Assembly (NCBI RefSeq): GCF_030123405.1
Contig: NZ_CP126110.1
Location: 2,232,001-2,296,000 of the forward strand
DNA length: 64,000 nt
Direction: 5' to 3'
DNA from: Neobacillus sp. WH10
Lineage (GTDB): Bacteria; Bacillota; Bacilli; Bacillales; Cytobacillaceae
The translations under genes were made by a program, and so were the position numbers. How positions within the stretch are numbered: the first letter of the stretch is position 1; every line of letters begins with the position of its first letter. Positions 51,854-60,911 of the stretch are shown in pieces. The notes beneath the pieces are model-generated. The model was given only the letters and a program-made list of their open reading frames with translations, searched no databases and was not told the DNA's origin.

Positions 51854-53632
51854 ATGAAAATTAACCGATTGTTTTCAATTGTAGTAATGATGTCACTTCT
51901 AGTCCTTAGCTTACCTTTATACACTCTTGCTGGGTGGGAGGATCCAACGAGACCTGGCTGGAAAGATGGTGAAGCGAAACGAGGCTGGATTCAAAGCAAG
52001 CTCCAGCACATGACGCTCGAAGAGAAAATTGGACAGCTTTTCATTGTCCATGTTTATGGAAAAACACCAACTGATCCCAATTACGAAACTACTAATCTCA
52101 ATTCAAATCGCGGCGGGAAAAACTTTAAAGAGGTTATTGAGAAGTACCATGTCGGGGGTGTCATATATTTTAACTGGACGGATAACGTTCTATCTCCGCT
52201 TGATGCTGCCCAAACAAATGCTTTATCTAATGGAATACAAAAAATAGCAATGGATCAGCGAATGCCTATTCCACTTTTTGTTTCAACTGATCAAGAGGGT
52301 GGAATTGTGCAAAGATTAGTAAGTCCAGGAACAGTTTTTCCAGGCAATATGGCTCTTGGAGCGACCCGTTCAACAGATTATGCAGCAAAAACGGCAGCTA
52401 TTTTAGGAACAGAATTAAAAAGTATTGGAGTCAATATGAATTTTGCACCAGTTGCTGATGTAAACGTAAATCCCGCAAATCCAGTTATTGGTGTTCGTTC
52501 CTTTAGTGAAGACCCAGGTCTTGTATCTGATATGACTGTTGCACAAGTTGGGGCATATCAAAATGAAAATTTGATTGCAACGGCAAAGCATTTTCCTGGT
52601 CATGGCGACACTGCTACTGACTCTCATTATGGCCTTCCAATTATTACTCATGATCTAGAGACCTTGCATAAAATTGACTTAAAACCATTTAAAGCAGCAA
52701 TAGATTCGGGAATTGATGCGATTATGACCGCTCATATTGTTGTTCCGGCTTTGGATGATTCAGGTCTGCCGGCGACACTTTCAAAACCGATTCTTACTGG
52801 ATTACTTCGAGAAGAACTAGGGTTTAATGGACTAATTATTACAGACAGCCTGGGCATGTCGGGTGCAAATGTCGTTCCTCCAGAGCGAGTGGCTGTAGAA
52901 GCTTTTAAAGCAGGAGCCGATATTCTGCTTAACCCGCCAAACGTTGAGGTGGCTTATAATGGCATGCTCGAAGCTGCCAAGAGTGGAGAAATTAGTAAAA
53001 ATCGGATTGATGAATCTGTTTATCGTATTCTGGAAGCAAAACTAAAACGAGGATTGTTTGAAAATCCTTATACAGATGAGACTGCCATTTCAAATATTGG
53101 AACTGCTGATCATTTAGCAGCAGCAGATGAAATTGCCAATAAAAGTATTACACTAGTAAAAAATGAGAACAGTCTTCTCCCAATCAAACAAACAGAAAAG
53201 ATTTTTGTAACCGGACCATCAACTGGAAAGCCTGAGATGCTGTCTAATCTAATTAAAACGAAAGGCTTTAACAGTTATTTCTATTCTACAGGGGCGTCTC
53301 CAACTACGGCGCAAATCAATTCTGCAGTATCACAAGCACAACAGGCGGATAAAATAATCGTTACGACCTATACTGCTAACACCAATACAGCGCAGCAAAA
53401 CCTTGTAAACGCTTTGCTTAAAACTGGAAAGCCAGTGATTGTTACAGCAATTCGTAATCCATATGATTTAATGGCTTTTCCTAATGTTAATGCTTATTTA
53501 GCAACATACGGAGATCGTGACGTTTCAGTAAAAGCATTGGCGAGAGTACTGACCGGTGAAATCAATCCATCCGGTAAGCTTCCGGTAACCATTCCAGGTT
53601 TATATGGATTTGGCTCAGGTTTAAGCTACTAA
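51854..53632 (+). CDS. Exported GH3 beta-N-acetylglucosaminidase (NagZ-like)
   Basis: 592 residues: signal peptide (~1-27), GH3 (alpha/beta)8 domain (~50-390) with the NagZ hallmark KHFPGHGDT (K245-H246 region, where the His is part of the acid/base dyad) and nucleophile D331 in TDSLGMSG, then a C-terminal sandwich domain (~420-590). It removes terminal GlcNAc from muropeptides outside the cell, like B. subtilis NagZ (YbbD). No amiE or murQ follows; it is paired with the EEP protein. A terminator closes the operon. Confidence 0.92.
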   Translation: MKINRLFSIVVMMSLLVLSLPLYTLAGWEDPTRPGWKDGEAKRGWIQSKLQHMTLEEKIGQLFIVHVYGKTPTDPNYETTNLNSNRGGKNFKEVIEKYHVGGVIYFNWTDNVLSPLDAAQTNALSNGIQKIAMDQRMPIPLFVSTDQEGGIVQRLVSPGTVFPGNMALGATRSTDYAAKTAAILGTELKSIGVNMNFAPVADVNVNPANPVIGVRSFSEDPGLVSDMTVAQVGAYQNENLIATAKHFPGHGDTATDSHYGLPIITHDLETLHKIDLKPFKAAIDSGIDAIMTAHIVVPALDDSGLPATLSKPILTGLLREELGFNGLIITDSLGMSGANVVPPERVAVEAFKAGADILLNPPNVEVAYNGMLEAAKSGEISKNRIDESVYRILEAKLKRGLFENPYTDETAISNIGTADHLAAADEIANKSITLVKNENSLLPIKQTEKIFVTGPSTGKPEMLSNLIKTKGFNSYFYSTGASPTTAQINSAVSQAQQADKIIVTTYTANTNTAQQNLVNALLKTGKPVIVTAIRNPYDLMAFPNVNAYLATYGDRDVSVKALARVLTGEINPSGKLPVTIPGLYGFGSGLSY

Positions 53633-53681
53633 ACTTAAAGCAGGAAGAGGTCTTTAATCGGATCTTTCGAATCGCCTCAGG

Positions 53682-53712
53682 AAAACCGAAGAATAACCTT
53701 CTTCGGTTTTTT
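53682..53712 (+). terminator. Intrinsic terminator after the GH3 gene
   Basis: AACCGAAGAA and TTCTTCGGTT, a 10-bp perfect stem with T tail. Confidence 0.88.
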
Positions 53713-53848
53713 CTATATCTATAGTGAAAAAGAGGTTATTCCTATATTTTGGGAATTATCGGTTTTTTGTAATATTTATACGAGATTATTACAAAAAAAT
53801 AGATTACTATAAGGTAGTAGAAATAGATATTTAGGAAGGTGATTGAAT

Positions 53849-55657
53849 ATGTATGATTTGGTATTGCTGCATCCACCTACTGTTTATGATTTCCGTAAAG
53901 AGATGCTGTTTACTGGTCCAATCAGTGATGTGGTTCCTTCTTCCCCTGTGTTTGAAATGTACCCGATTGGCTTAACCAGCATTGGGGATTATTTAGAACG
54001 TTTTGGATTAAAAGTGAAGATAATTAATATCGCCAATCGGATGCTTCTAAATCCCAATTTTGATGTAGAAAAGAAAATCAGAAAAATAAAGACTAAAGCG
54101 TTTGGAATTGATCTTCATTGGCTGCCGCACGCTCATGGCAGTGTAGAACTTGCAAAGATTATAAAGAAGTATCATCCAGATACCCCAGTTATGTTCGGAG
54201 GACTTTCCAGCACTTATTTTCACAAGGAGCTTATTGAATATCCTTGTATTGATTTCGTGATGCGGGGTGATACAACTGAAAAGCTAATTCTCATGCTTCT
54301 TAATAAATTGGAGAAAAACGAGGAGAGTTTTTTTGATATACCCAATCTTACATGGAAAAAAGAGGGTTTATATCATTTCAATGAAATGTCCTATGTCCCA
54401 GATAGTCTAGATGATTATAATTTACCTGGCTACCGTTATATCATTAGATCTGTTTTTAAGTATTTTAATCTATTAGACCCACTGCCATACAAGGGGTGGC
54501 TGCATTATCCGAATACAGCAATTTTAACTTCTAAAGGTTGTACATATAATTGTTTAATATGCGGCGGTTCAAAAGATGCTTACGCTCTTAACTGTAATAG
54601 GAAAAAGCTTGTGATGCGCTCTCCTAAGAAAATGCTTGAAGATATTGCGTTAATTCAACGATTTACCCGGGCACCCATTTTCCTGTTAAATGATATCAGG
54701 CAAGGCGGAAAAGATTACGTTGATGAATTCTTAACTGGTTTAGAAAAAATGGACTTGAAGAATGAAATCGTTTTTGAATTATTCAATTATGCAGATGAGG
54801 AATTTTTCAAACGGTTAAACAAGGCTATGCCTAAATATAGTATTGAACTTACGCTTGAATCAGCCGATGAAGATATTCGAAAATATAATGGAAAGCTGCC
54901 TTGTACAAATGATAAGGTTATCGAAATGCTGCAATATGCCCTAAAACATGACTGTGCTAAGATTGATTTATTCTTTATGACGGGAATACCTAATCAAGAT
55001 TATGAAAGTGCTATGAGGAATGTGGATTTTTGTGAAATTATTCACAAAGAGTGTGGTGGAAATGCAGGTATTTCTTACTTTGTCGCACCGCTTTCACCAT
55101 TTCTTGATCCAGGAAGTCCAGCTTTTGAAAATCCGGAAAAATATGGCTATAAAAAATTCTGCCATAAACTTGAGGACTTCCGTGCGGCAATGAAGCAGCC
55201 TTCATGGAAGAATATGCTGAGCTATGAAACGAACAAAATGACAAGGGAAGACATTGTCCGAGCAACATATGATTCTGCCTTAAAATTAAATGAATTTAAA
55301 TACAAAAATAACATTATTACAAAAGATGTTTATGATGAAGTGGCAGTTAAAATCAAAAAATCGGTCGAATTCCTCAAACGATTGGACGAACTGGCACTTT
55401 TACCAGTAGATGAGCAAAAGATTGAAATGGCAAAGATTAAGGAAGAGGTAGACAAAATCAATCGTCATAGCATCTGTGGAAAGAATGAACTTAAGTGGGA
55501 GGTTAAAAAGCTATTTGCCGATTTTCCATCGTTAACGTTGATTGGCTTGGAATTACTAGTGAAGGACATTATTAAAGGAGTAAGGTGCCGGTTTGGAAAA
55601 ATCGACAGAAATATTGTTGTAATGCCAAACACACAGAGTGGGAATATTGAGAAGTAA
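53849..55657 (+). CDS. B12-binding domain / radical SAM protein, TIGR04190-like
   Basis: About 602 residues. An N-terminal Rossmann-like cobalamin-binding region (~1-170: HPPTVYDFRKEML, YPIGLTSIGDYLERFG) precedes a radical SAM barrel (~215-470) with the cluster motif CTYNCLIC (C231, C235, C238). A helical tail completes it. Class B radical SAM enzymes use methylcobalamin or Co(II) for methylation or ring formation on unknown substrates. It stands alone, with no methyltransferase, precursor or transporter neighbour. GGAAGGTGAT supports ATG 53849. The TIGR family assignment is from memory. Confidence 0.8.
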   Translation: MYDLVLLHPPTVYDFRKEMLFTGPISDVVPSSPVFEMYPIGLTSIGDYLERFGLKVKIINIANRMLLNPNFDVEKKIRKIKTKAFGIDLHWLPHAHGSVELAKIIKKYHPDTPVMFGGLSSTYFHKELIEYPCIDFVMRGDTTEKLILMLLNKLEKNEESFFDIPNLTWKKEGLYHFNEMSYVPDSLDDYNLPGYRYIIRSVFKYFNLLDPLPYKGWLHYPNTAILTSKGCTYNCLICGGSKDAYALNCNRKKLVMRSPKKMLEDIALIQRFTRAPIFLLNDIRQGGKDYVDEFLTGLEKMDLKNEIVFELFNYADEEFFKRLNKAMPKYSIELTLESADEDIRKYNGKLPCTNDKVIEMLQYALKHDCAKIDLFFMTGIPNQDYESAMRNVDFCEIIHKECGGNAGISYFVAPLSPFLDPGSPAFENPEKYGYKKFCHKLEDFRAAMKQPSWKNMLSYETNKMTREDIVRATYDSALKLNEFKYKNNIITKDVYDEVAVKIKKSVEFLKRLDELALLPVDEQKIEMAKIKEEVDKINRHSICGKNELKWEVKKLFADFPSLTLIGLELLVKDIIKGVRCRFGKIDRNIVVMPNTQSGNIEK

Positions 55658-56014
55658 TTAATTTAAATACCCTTTATAACAATGTAGGAGGATTTTTTAT
55701 AATATATTTTTCTGCAAAATCTGACAATTAGATTGGGGGAGTATACGTAAGAAGATGTAATAATGAATATATTCTCCCTGTTTATTGTATAGAATGTAGA
55801 ATTGTGTAGGTCTTTGTCGTTCGTTCATTCCTTGACTTTTAGGCCTAATAATGTTAAATTTTATTCAGCCGTTGCACGAGATTAAATTTATATTTCAAGC
55901 TTGTTCAAAGTTTAACCGATGTTTGGATGAGAAAATGAAGGTAAAGCTATCACGTTGTAATTTGGTGAATTTTACACATGGCTTAGCTTTAAGCCAATAG
56001 GAGGATTTTTTTAC
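55658..56014 (+). promoter_or_regulatory. Long leader region of the cold-shock gene
   Basis: No gene. A candidate promoter TTGACT (55832), 17 nt, TAAATT gives a transcript with a ~150-nt untranslated leader, the usual arrangement for csp genes whose leader folds differently in the cold. AGGAGG lies just before the ATG. Confidence 0.5.
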
Positions 56015-56215
56015 ATGAAAAACGGTAAAGTAAAATGGTTTAACTCAGAAAAAGGTTTCGGATTTATCGAAGCTGAAGATGGTAACGACGTATTCGTTCA
56101 TTATTCTGCAATCCAAACAGAAGGTTTCAAAACTTTAGAAGAAGGTCAAGAAGTTTCTTTCGAAGTTGTTGAAGGAGCTCGTGGACCACAAGCTGCTAAC
56201 GTAACTAAGAAATAA
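56015..56215 (+). CDS. Cold-shock protein (CspA/CspB family)
   Basis: 66 residues, one cold-shock domain with both RNA-binding motifs: KWFNSEKGFGFIE (RNP1, residues ~7-19) and DVFVHYSAI (RNP2, ~26-34), and the conserved RGPQAANV end. It binds single-stranded RNA and DNA and acts as an RNA chaperone. The codon choice is strongly biased, as in highly expressed genes. Terminator follows. Which paralogue (CspB/C/D) is not clear. Confidence 0.97.
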   Translation: MKNGKVKWFNSEKGFGFIEAEDGNDVFVHYSAIQTEGFKTLEEGQEVSFEVVEGARGPQAANVTKK

Positions 56216-56234
56216 TTTTAACAATACTAATTAT

Positions 56235-56267
56235 AACAGCCCGGACAATGTGCCGAGCTGTTTTTTG
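56235..56267 (+). terminator. Intrinsic terminator of the csp gene
   Basis: AACAGC...GCTGTT with inner CGG/CCG pairs and a run of six T. Confidence 0.85.
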
Positions 56268-56385
56268 TTGTTTATTGTGCTAGAATAATATACCCAATCG
56301 TAAGGATTTCCATCCTCAAGGAAAATCATATTTTGCTATAATAGTAGTATTGAATGACGCAGATAAAAAAGTTGGGGTGATACAG

Positions 56386-57531
56386 ATGAAATTTATCCAT
56401 ACAGCCGACTGGCATTTAGGCAAGCTGGTTCATGGTGTCTATATGACGGAAATTCAACGGGAAGTTCTCGAGCAATTCGTAGCAATTGTTGCTGAAGAGA
56501 AGCCGGATGCGGTGGTTATTGCAGGTGATCTATATGATCGTTCCGTACCGCCGACAGATGCTGTTGAGTTACTTGATGAAATCCTTTTTAAAATTAATGT
56601 TGAGCTAAAAACGCCAGTTGTGGCGATTGCCGGAAATCATGATAGTGCCGAGCGGCTCTCGTTTGGCAGTTCTTGGTACAAATATAACCATTTTTATCTT
56701 TCGGGTAAATTATCGAATAGCTTTAAGCCCATACAAATAGCTGGAGTAAATTTCTTTCTTGTACCATATGCTGAACCCGGAGTCGTCCGCCAGCTCCTCG
56801 AGGATGATTCTATCCATTCCCATCAAGATGCGATGAAGGCCATTATCGGTAAAATGGAAGATTCCATTAATCCGAATGAACCTAACATATTGGTCGGTCA
56901 TGCATTTGTATTAGGCGGTCAAACCTCTGATTCTGAACGGGTATTATCTGTCGGGGGTTCAGGGTGCGTAGGTGCTCAAATTTTCGACCCTTTCTCCTAC
57001 ACGGCACTTGGCCATTTACACAGTCCTGATGCTATCAGGCATAACAAAGTAAAATATTCAGGCTCTCTCTTAAAATATTCTTTTTCCGAAGCAAAACAAA
57101 ATAAGTCGATCTCGATTATTGAAATGGATGAAAAAGGAAATTTCACCCATCGATACCGGTCGCTTACACCAAAACATGACATGCGGGAGCTAGAAGGGCA
57201 TTTGGAGGAGCTGCTTGATCCCTATTTTTATGAAAAAGAACGAATCGATGACTATTTAAAAATTACTTTACTCGATGAAGGTGCGTTAATCGATCCAATT
57301 AATAAATTGCGGCAGATTTACCCGAACGTTCTCCATCTAGAGCGGAAAATTGATATCACTGATCTGAAGAAAAAACAGTCTTTTAATGCTCTCCGAAGTG
57401 AGAAAAAGTCGGATATTGAGTTGTTTGAACAATTTTATTCAGAAATGACAACTTCTGAATTTACGAGTGAAAAAAGAGAAGTAATGACTGATATTATTGA
57501 AAAAGTGCTGAAGGAGAGGAACGCACTATGA
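56386..57531 (+). CDS. sbcD: Nuclease SbcCD subunit D
   Basis: About 381 residues, a Mre11-type calcineurin phosphoesterase: TADWHLG (D8, H10), AGDLYDRS, AGNHDSAER and the later GHAFV and LGHLHSP metal ligands. It is the nuclease subunit of the SbcCD complex that cuts hairpins and protein-blocked DNA ends. Open frame begins at TTG 56350, but GGGGTGAT gives ATG 56386. The stop overlaps the sbcC start (ATGA), so the subunits are co-translated. Confidence 0.95.
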   Translation: MKFIHTADWHLGKLVHGVYMTEIQREVLEQFVAIVAEEKPDAVVIAGDLYDRSVPPTDAVELLDEILFKINVELKTPVVAIAGNHDSAERLSFGSSWYKYNHFYLSGKLSNSFKPIQIAGVNFFLVPYAEPGVVRQLLEDDSIHSHQDAMKAIIGKMEDSINPNEPNILVGHAFVLGGQTSDSERVLSVGGSGCVGAQIFDPFSYTALGHLHSPDAIRHNKVKYSGSLLKYSFSEAKQNKSISIIEMDEKGNFTHRYRSLTPKHDMRELEGHLEELLDPYFYEKERIDDYLKITLLDEGALIDPINKLRQIYPNVLHLERKIDITDLKKKQSFNALRSEKKSDIELFEQFYSEMTTSEFTSEKREVMTDIIEKVLKERNAL

Positions 57532-60500
57532 AACCGTTAAAACTGATGATGCAAGCGTTTGGACCTTATGCAGGCAGGGAGGAGATTGACTTTACCCAGC
57601 TTGGAAGTAGAACGATGTTTGTAATTTCAGGAAAAACTGGTGCAGGAAAGACGACGATTTTTGATGCCATTAGTTATGCAATTTACGGAAAAGCAAGCGG
57701 TGAGGATCGCAATGGCCCTGAACTTCGAAGTCAATTTGCAGCCGATGATTTATTAACGGAGGTTTCTCTTGATTTTTCTCTTCGTAACAAGGTTTATTCT
57801 ATTACTAGGTCACCACAACAATTGAAGAAAAAGGAAAAGGGTGACGGTCATACCTCAATAGGTGCTAAAGCAGAGTTGTTTATATGGGATGAACATGGCG
57901 AGAAAAAGCTGTTGGCTTCGAAAATCAGTGATGTCGAGGAAAAAATAAAGGAGATCATGTTGATCGATGCCAACCAGTTCCGCCAAATCTTAATGATTCC
58001 CCAAGGAGAATTCCGAAAGCTGTTAACATCTGATAGCAAGGATAAGGAAGTTATCCTTCAGCGGCTTTTCCATACACAGCTTTATAAAATGGTAGAAGAA
58101 AAGCTGAAGCTAGAGGCGACTGAGCTGAAGAAATCTGTTGAAGATCAGGTACAGGCTCGTAATGAGGCGATACACCGTATTCATGCAGTGACAAATGAAG
58201 GGCTCCTCGAATATATGAATGCGGACAGTGTAAATGACACCATTATCATGCCGCTCTTACAAGCAGAAATTGCCGGAATGGGTGAAATGTTAGAACAGTT
58301 TATCAATCAAATAAATGAAAAGGGTCAAACACATGACAAACTTAAGGTGAAGCTTTTTGAAGCTGAATCGATTTTGAAACAGCTGCAAACAAAAGAGGTC
58401 TTGAAGGAGCAGAAAACCCGTCTTGTCGCTCAGGAGGAAATGTTTACTGAAAAAGAAAAACAGGTTCAACGAGCACAAAAAGCTGCACTTTTAGCAAAAC
58501 AAGAGGAGCTTTGCCACCGTTTAAAGCGCGAAGTTGACCAATTCCAGGAAAATGTGAATTCAATAAAAATAGAAATTGAAAAATTAGTCGGACTATCCAA
58601 ACAGTATGAACAACAGCTGCAAAATGAAATGGAGCGTGAGGGCGAGCGGCAGGCTGTCCTTGATGAAATAAATCGATTAGGGAATATGAAAGAGGATGTT
58701 TATTCATTTACATCATTACAGAAAGAAACTGCGATTAAGGATGCTGAACTTAAATCTATAAAAGAAAAACAGTTTCAATTTGAAAAAAATCTTAAACAAT
58801 TGGAAGAAAGAATAACAACCCTTATACAGCAAAAAGAAGAAATTGAAAAAGGGAAGATAATCTTTTTTGAAAATGAAAGTAAAATTGAAAAGTTGAAGGT
58901 TGAGCTAGAGCGCTTTGAAAAATATGAATTTTTGCTTGTGCGTCATCAAAAGGAGGAGCAAAAGCTTAAAGCAATAACCGGCCGTTATGAAAATACTGCT
59001 GCTAGATTTCGGGATGCTAGAGTCCTAGTTGAAGATTTAGAGAAGAATTGGATGCATGGGCAAGCCACCATTTTAGCGGCAAAACTACAAGCGGGAGAAG
59101 CTTGTCCTGTCTGCGGCTCAGAGCATCATCCGTCACCAGCCATTCAACATTCTGGTCATATACCGACTGAAGAGGAGTTGAAAGCTGCTAAGGAGCAAGC
59201 AGCAAAATGGGAACAAGAAAAGTCAAATGATGAAGCGAAATTTTACCAATGTCAATCAGATGAGAGAGCACAAAAACAAGCTGTTCTTGAATTACTTCAA
59301 GAAATCCGAAATTACCGAGCAGATTTTATTGAAGATAATTTATCAATAGTAAAAAGTGAGACAGTATTAGCTAAGGACCATCTAGTTCAAATTCAAAGAA
59401 AGCTTTCAGAACAGATTAAAAAGCTTGAGAATGTGACGGTTGAATTAGAAAAAAGTAAGTCTGAAAAGATAAATTTACAAAATGCTATTCAACAACTAGC
59501 GGCTAATGTGAACGATTTAACGGTTCAATTTACCGAAAAGAAAACCAATCTTACTAGGATGATGAACATCATTCCTGAAAACCTTCGGTCAGAAGCAGAA
59601 TATGAAAAAACACTGGCAGCTTCTCGAAGCCGCCATGAAATATTGGTGAAACAATTAGAGGATGCACAGCAGCGCCTTCAAGTAGTTAAAGAAAAGCTTT
59701 CAAATGAAACAGCGAGATTACAAGATGCAAAAGCGCATCTTGCTGGGAAACAACAGGAGCTCGACATAGAACGTGAAGTTTTTTTAAATAAATTGTCAGA
59801 GCAGGGATTTGAAAAATATGGCATGTATGCAGCCTCTAAAAGGACAGAGGGAGAAATTCGCAGTCTTGAGTCTGAAATCCGCAGCTATAGGGAAGAATTG
59901 CGTTCTGTTTCAGACCGATTGAAAGAACTAACGGATCTATTGGCAGATGTGAAAACGCCAGATGTTGAGGGATTAAAGCTTTCGCTCGGTGAACTTACAA
60001 GTGAAATTGAAGTACTGAATCATCAGCGTACGGATGTATTCGTTAAGAAGCGGGATAACGAAGAAATTTATAGCAGGGTTGAAAGCTTGAATGAACAGAT
60101 GAAGATGTTAGAAGAAAGGTACAAGCTAATTGGTCATCTATATGAGATTACTAAGGGACAAAATAACTTCCGAATTACCTTTGAACGGTACGTGCTTGCC
60201 GCCTTCCTTGATGATATTTTGCGAGAAGCTAATATCCGATTGAGAAAAATGACATCAGGACGTTTTCAATTATTAAGAAAAACAGACCGATCAAAAGGGA
60301 ATGCACAAAGCGGCCTGGAATTACTTGTCTTTGATCAATACACAGGACAGGAACGCCATGTCAAAACCTTATCGGGCGGTGAAAGCTTCAAAGCCTCATT
60401 ATCTTTAGCGTTAGGTCTTGCGGATGTGGTGCAAAATTATGCCGGAGGAGTATCGCTGGAGACGATGTTTATCGATGAAGGATTTGGTACGCTTGACCCT

Positions 60501-60665
60501 GAATCGCTTGATCATGCAATTGAAGCATTAATGGATATCCAGAGCAGCGGGCGTTTGGTCGGTATTATTTCACACGTGCCAGAACTTAAAGAACGGATTG
60601 ATATCCGACTAGAGGTTATCGCAGGCCAGACTGGAAGTAGGACGGAATTTATGTTTACAAATTAA
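57528..60665 (+). CDS. sbcC: Nuclease SbcCD subunit C
   Basis: 1045 residues, the Rad50-like SMC ATPase. Walker A GKTGAGKT at 35-42, long coiled coils (~170-500 and ~560-850), the zinc hook CPVC at 526-529, the ABC signature LSGGES near 948 and Walker B MFIDEGFGTLD near 985. ATP binding closes the dimer around DNA and activates SbcD. Typical length. A bidirectional terminator follows the stop. Confidence 0.97.
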   Translation: MKPLKLMMQAFGPYAGREEIDFTQLGSRTMFVISGKTGAGKTTIFDAISYAIYGKASGEDRNGPELRSQFAADDLLTEVSLDFSLRNKVYSITRSPQQLKKKEKGDGHTSIGAKAELFIWDEHGEKKLLASKISDVEEKIKEIMLIDANQFRQILMIPQGEFRKLLTSDSKDKEVILQRLFHTQLYKMVEEKLKLEATELKKSVEDQVQARNEAIHRIHAVTNEGLLEYMNADSVNDTIIMPLLQAEIAGMGEMLEQFINQINEKGQTHDKLKVKLFEAESILKQLQTKEVLKEQKTRLVAQEEMFTEKEKQVQRAQKAALLAKQEELCHRLKREVDQFQENVNSIKIEIEKLVGLSKQYEQQLQNEMEREGERQAVLDEINRLGNMKEDVYSFTSLQKETAIKDAELKSIKEKQFQFEKNLKQLEERITTLIQQKEEIEKGKIIFFENESKIEKLKVELERFEKYEFLLVRHQKEEQKLKAITGRYENTAARFRDARVLVEDLEKNWMHGQATILAAKLQAGEACPVCGSEHHPSPAIQHSGHIPTEEELKAAKEQAAKWEQEKSNDEAKFYQCQSDERAQKQAVLELLQEIRNYRADFIEDNLSIVKSETVLAKDHLVQIQRKLSEQIKKLENVTVELEKSKSEKINLQNAIQQLAANVNDLTVQFTEKKTNLTRMMNIIPENLRSEAEYEKTLAASRSRHEILVKQLEDAQQRLQVVKEKLSNETARLQDAKAHLAGKQQELDIEREVFLNKLSEQGFEKYGMYAASKRTEGEIRSLESEIRSYREELRSVSDRLKELTDLLADVKTPDVEGLKLSLGELTSEIEVLNHQRTDVFVKKRDNEEIYSRVESLNEQMKMLEERYKLIGHLYEITKGQNNFRITFERYVLAAFLDDILREANIRLRKMTSGRFQLLRKTDRSKGNAQSGLELLVFDQYTGQERHVKTLSGGESFKASLSLALGLADVVQNYAGGVSLETMFIDEGFGTLDPESLDHAIEALMDIQSSGRLVGIISHVPELKERIDIRLEVIAGQTGSRTEFMFTN

Positions 60666-60679
60666 ATGCTATAAAAAAT

Positions 60680-60720
60680 AAAGCAGTGGAGTTTCATCGA
60701 TATGAAAATTCACTGCTTTT
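60680..60720. terminator. Terminator after sbcC
   Basis: AAAGCAGTG...CACTGCTTT with inner TTTCAT/ATGAAA, T-rich at both ends, usable from both strands. Confidence 0.8.
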
Positions 60721-60730
60721 GAATTTTTAT

Positions 60731-60880
60731 AGAATATCTGGCCGAGAAACTGAACAAAGCCTTACACTAGTCGTAAAAAATGCAATAGTGACCAGGAATT
60801 GAAAAAAAGCGCTTTACTGGTCACAAAAAATAGTAATTGTGCCCGGGAACCGAAAAAAAGCGCTTCATCTGTCACAAAAA
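60731..60880. repeat. Three tandem copies of a 50-bp dyad repeat
   Basis: Units 60731-60780, 60781-60830 and 60831-60880 each end in an A run after a GTCA/GTCAC and contain GAAAAAAAGCGCTT or its decayed form. The middle unit has a clean dyad GTGACCAG...CTGGTCAC; the first is degenerate. Different in sequence from the 52-bp array at 33 kb but similar in design. Confidence 0.8.
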
Positions 60881-60911
60881 TTTTTTTGTTAGTCTGAAGA
60901 GGATTAAATGG

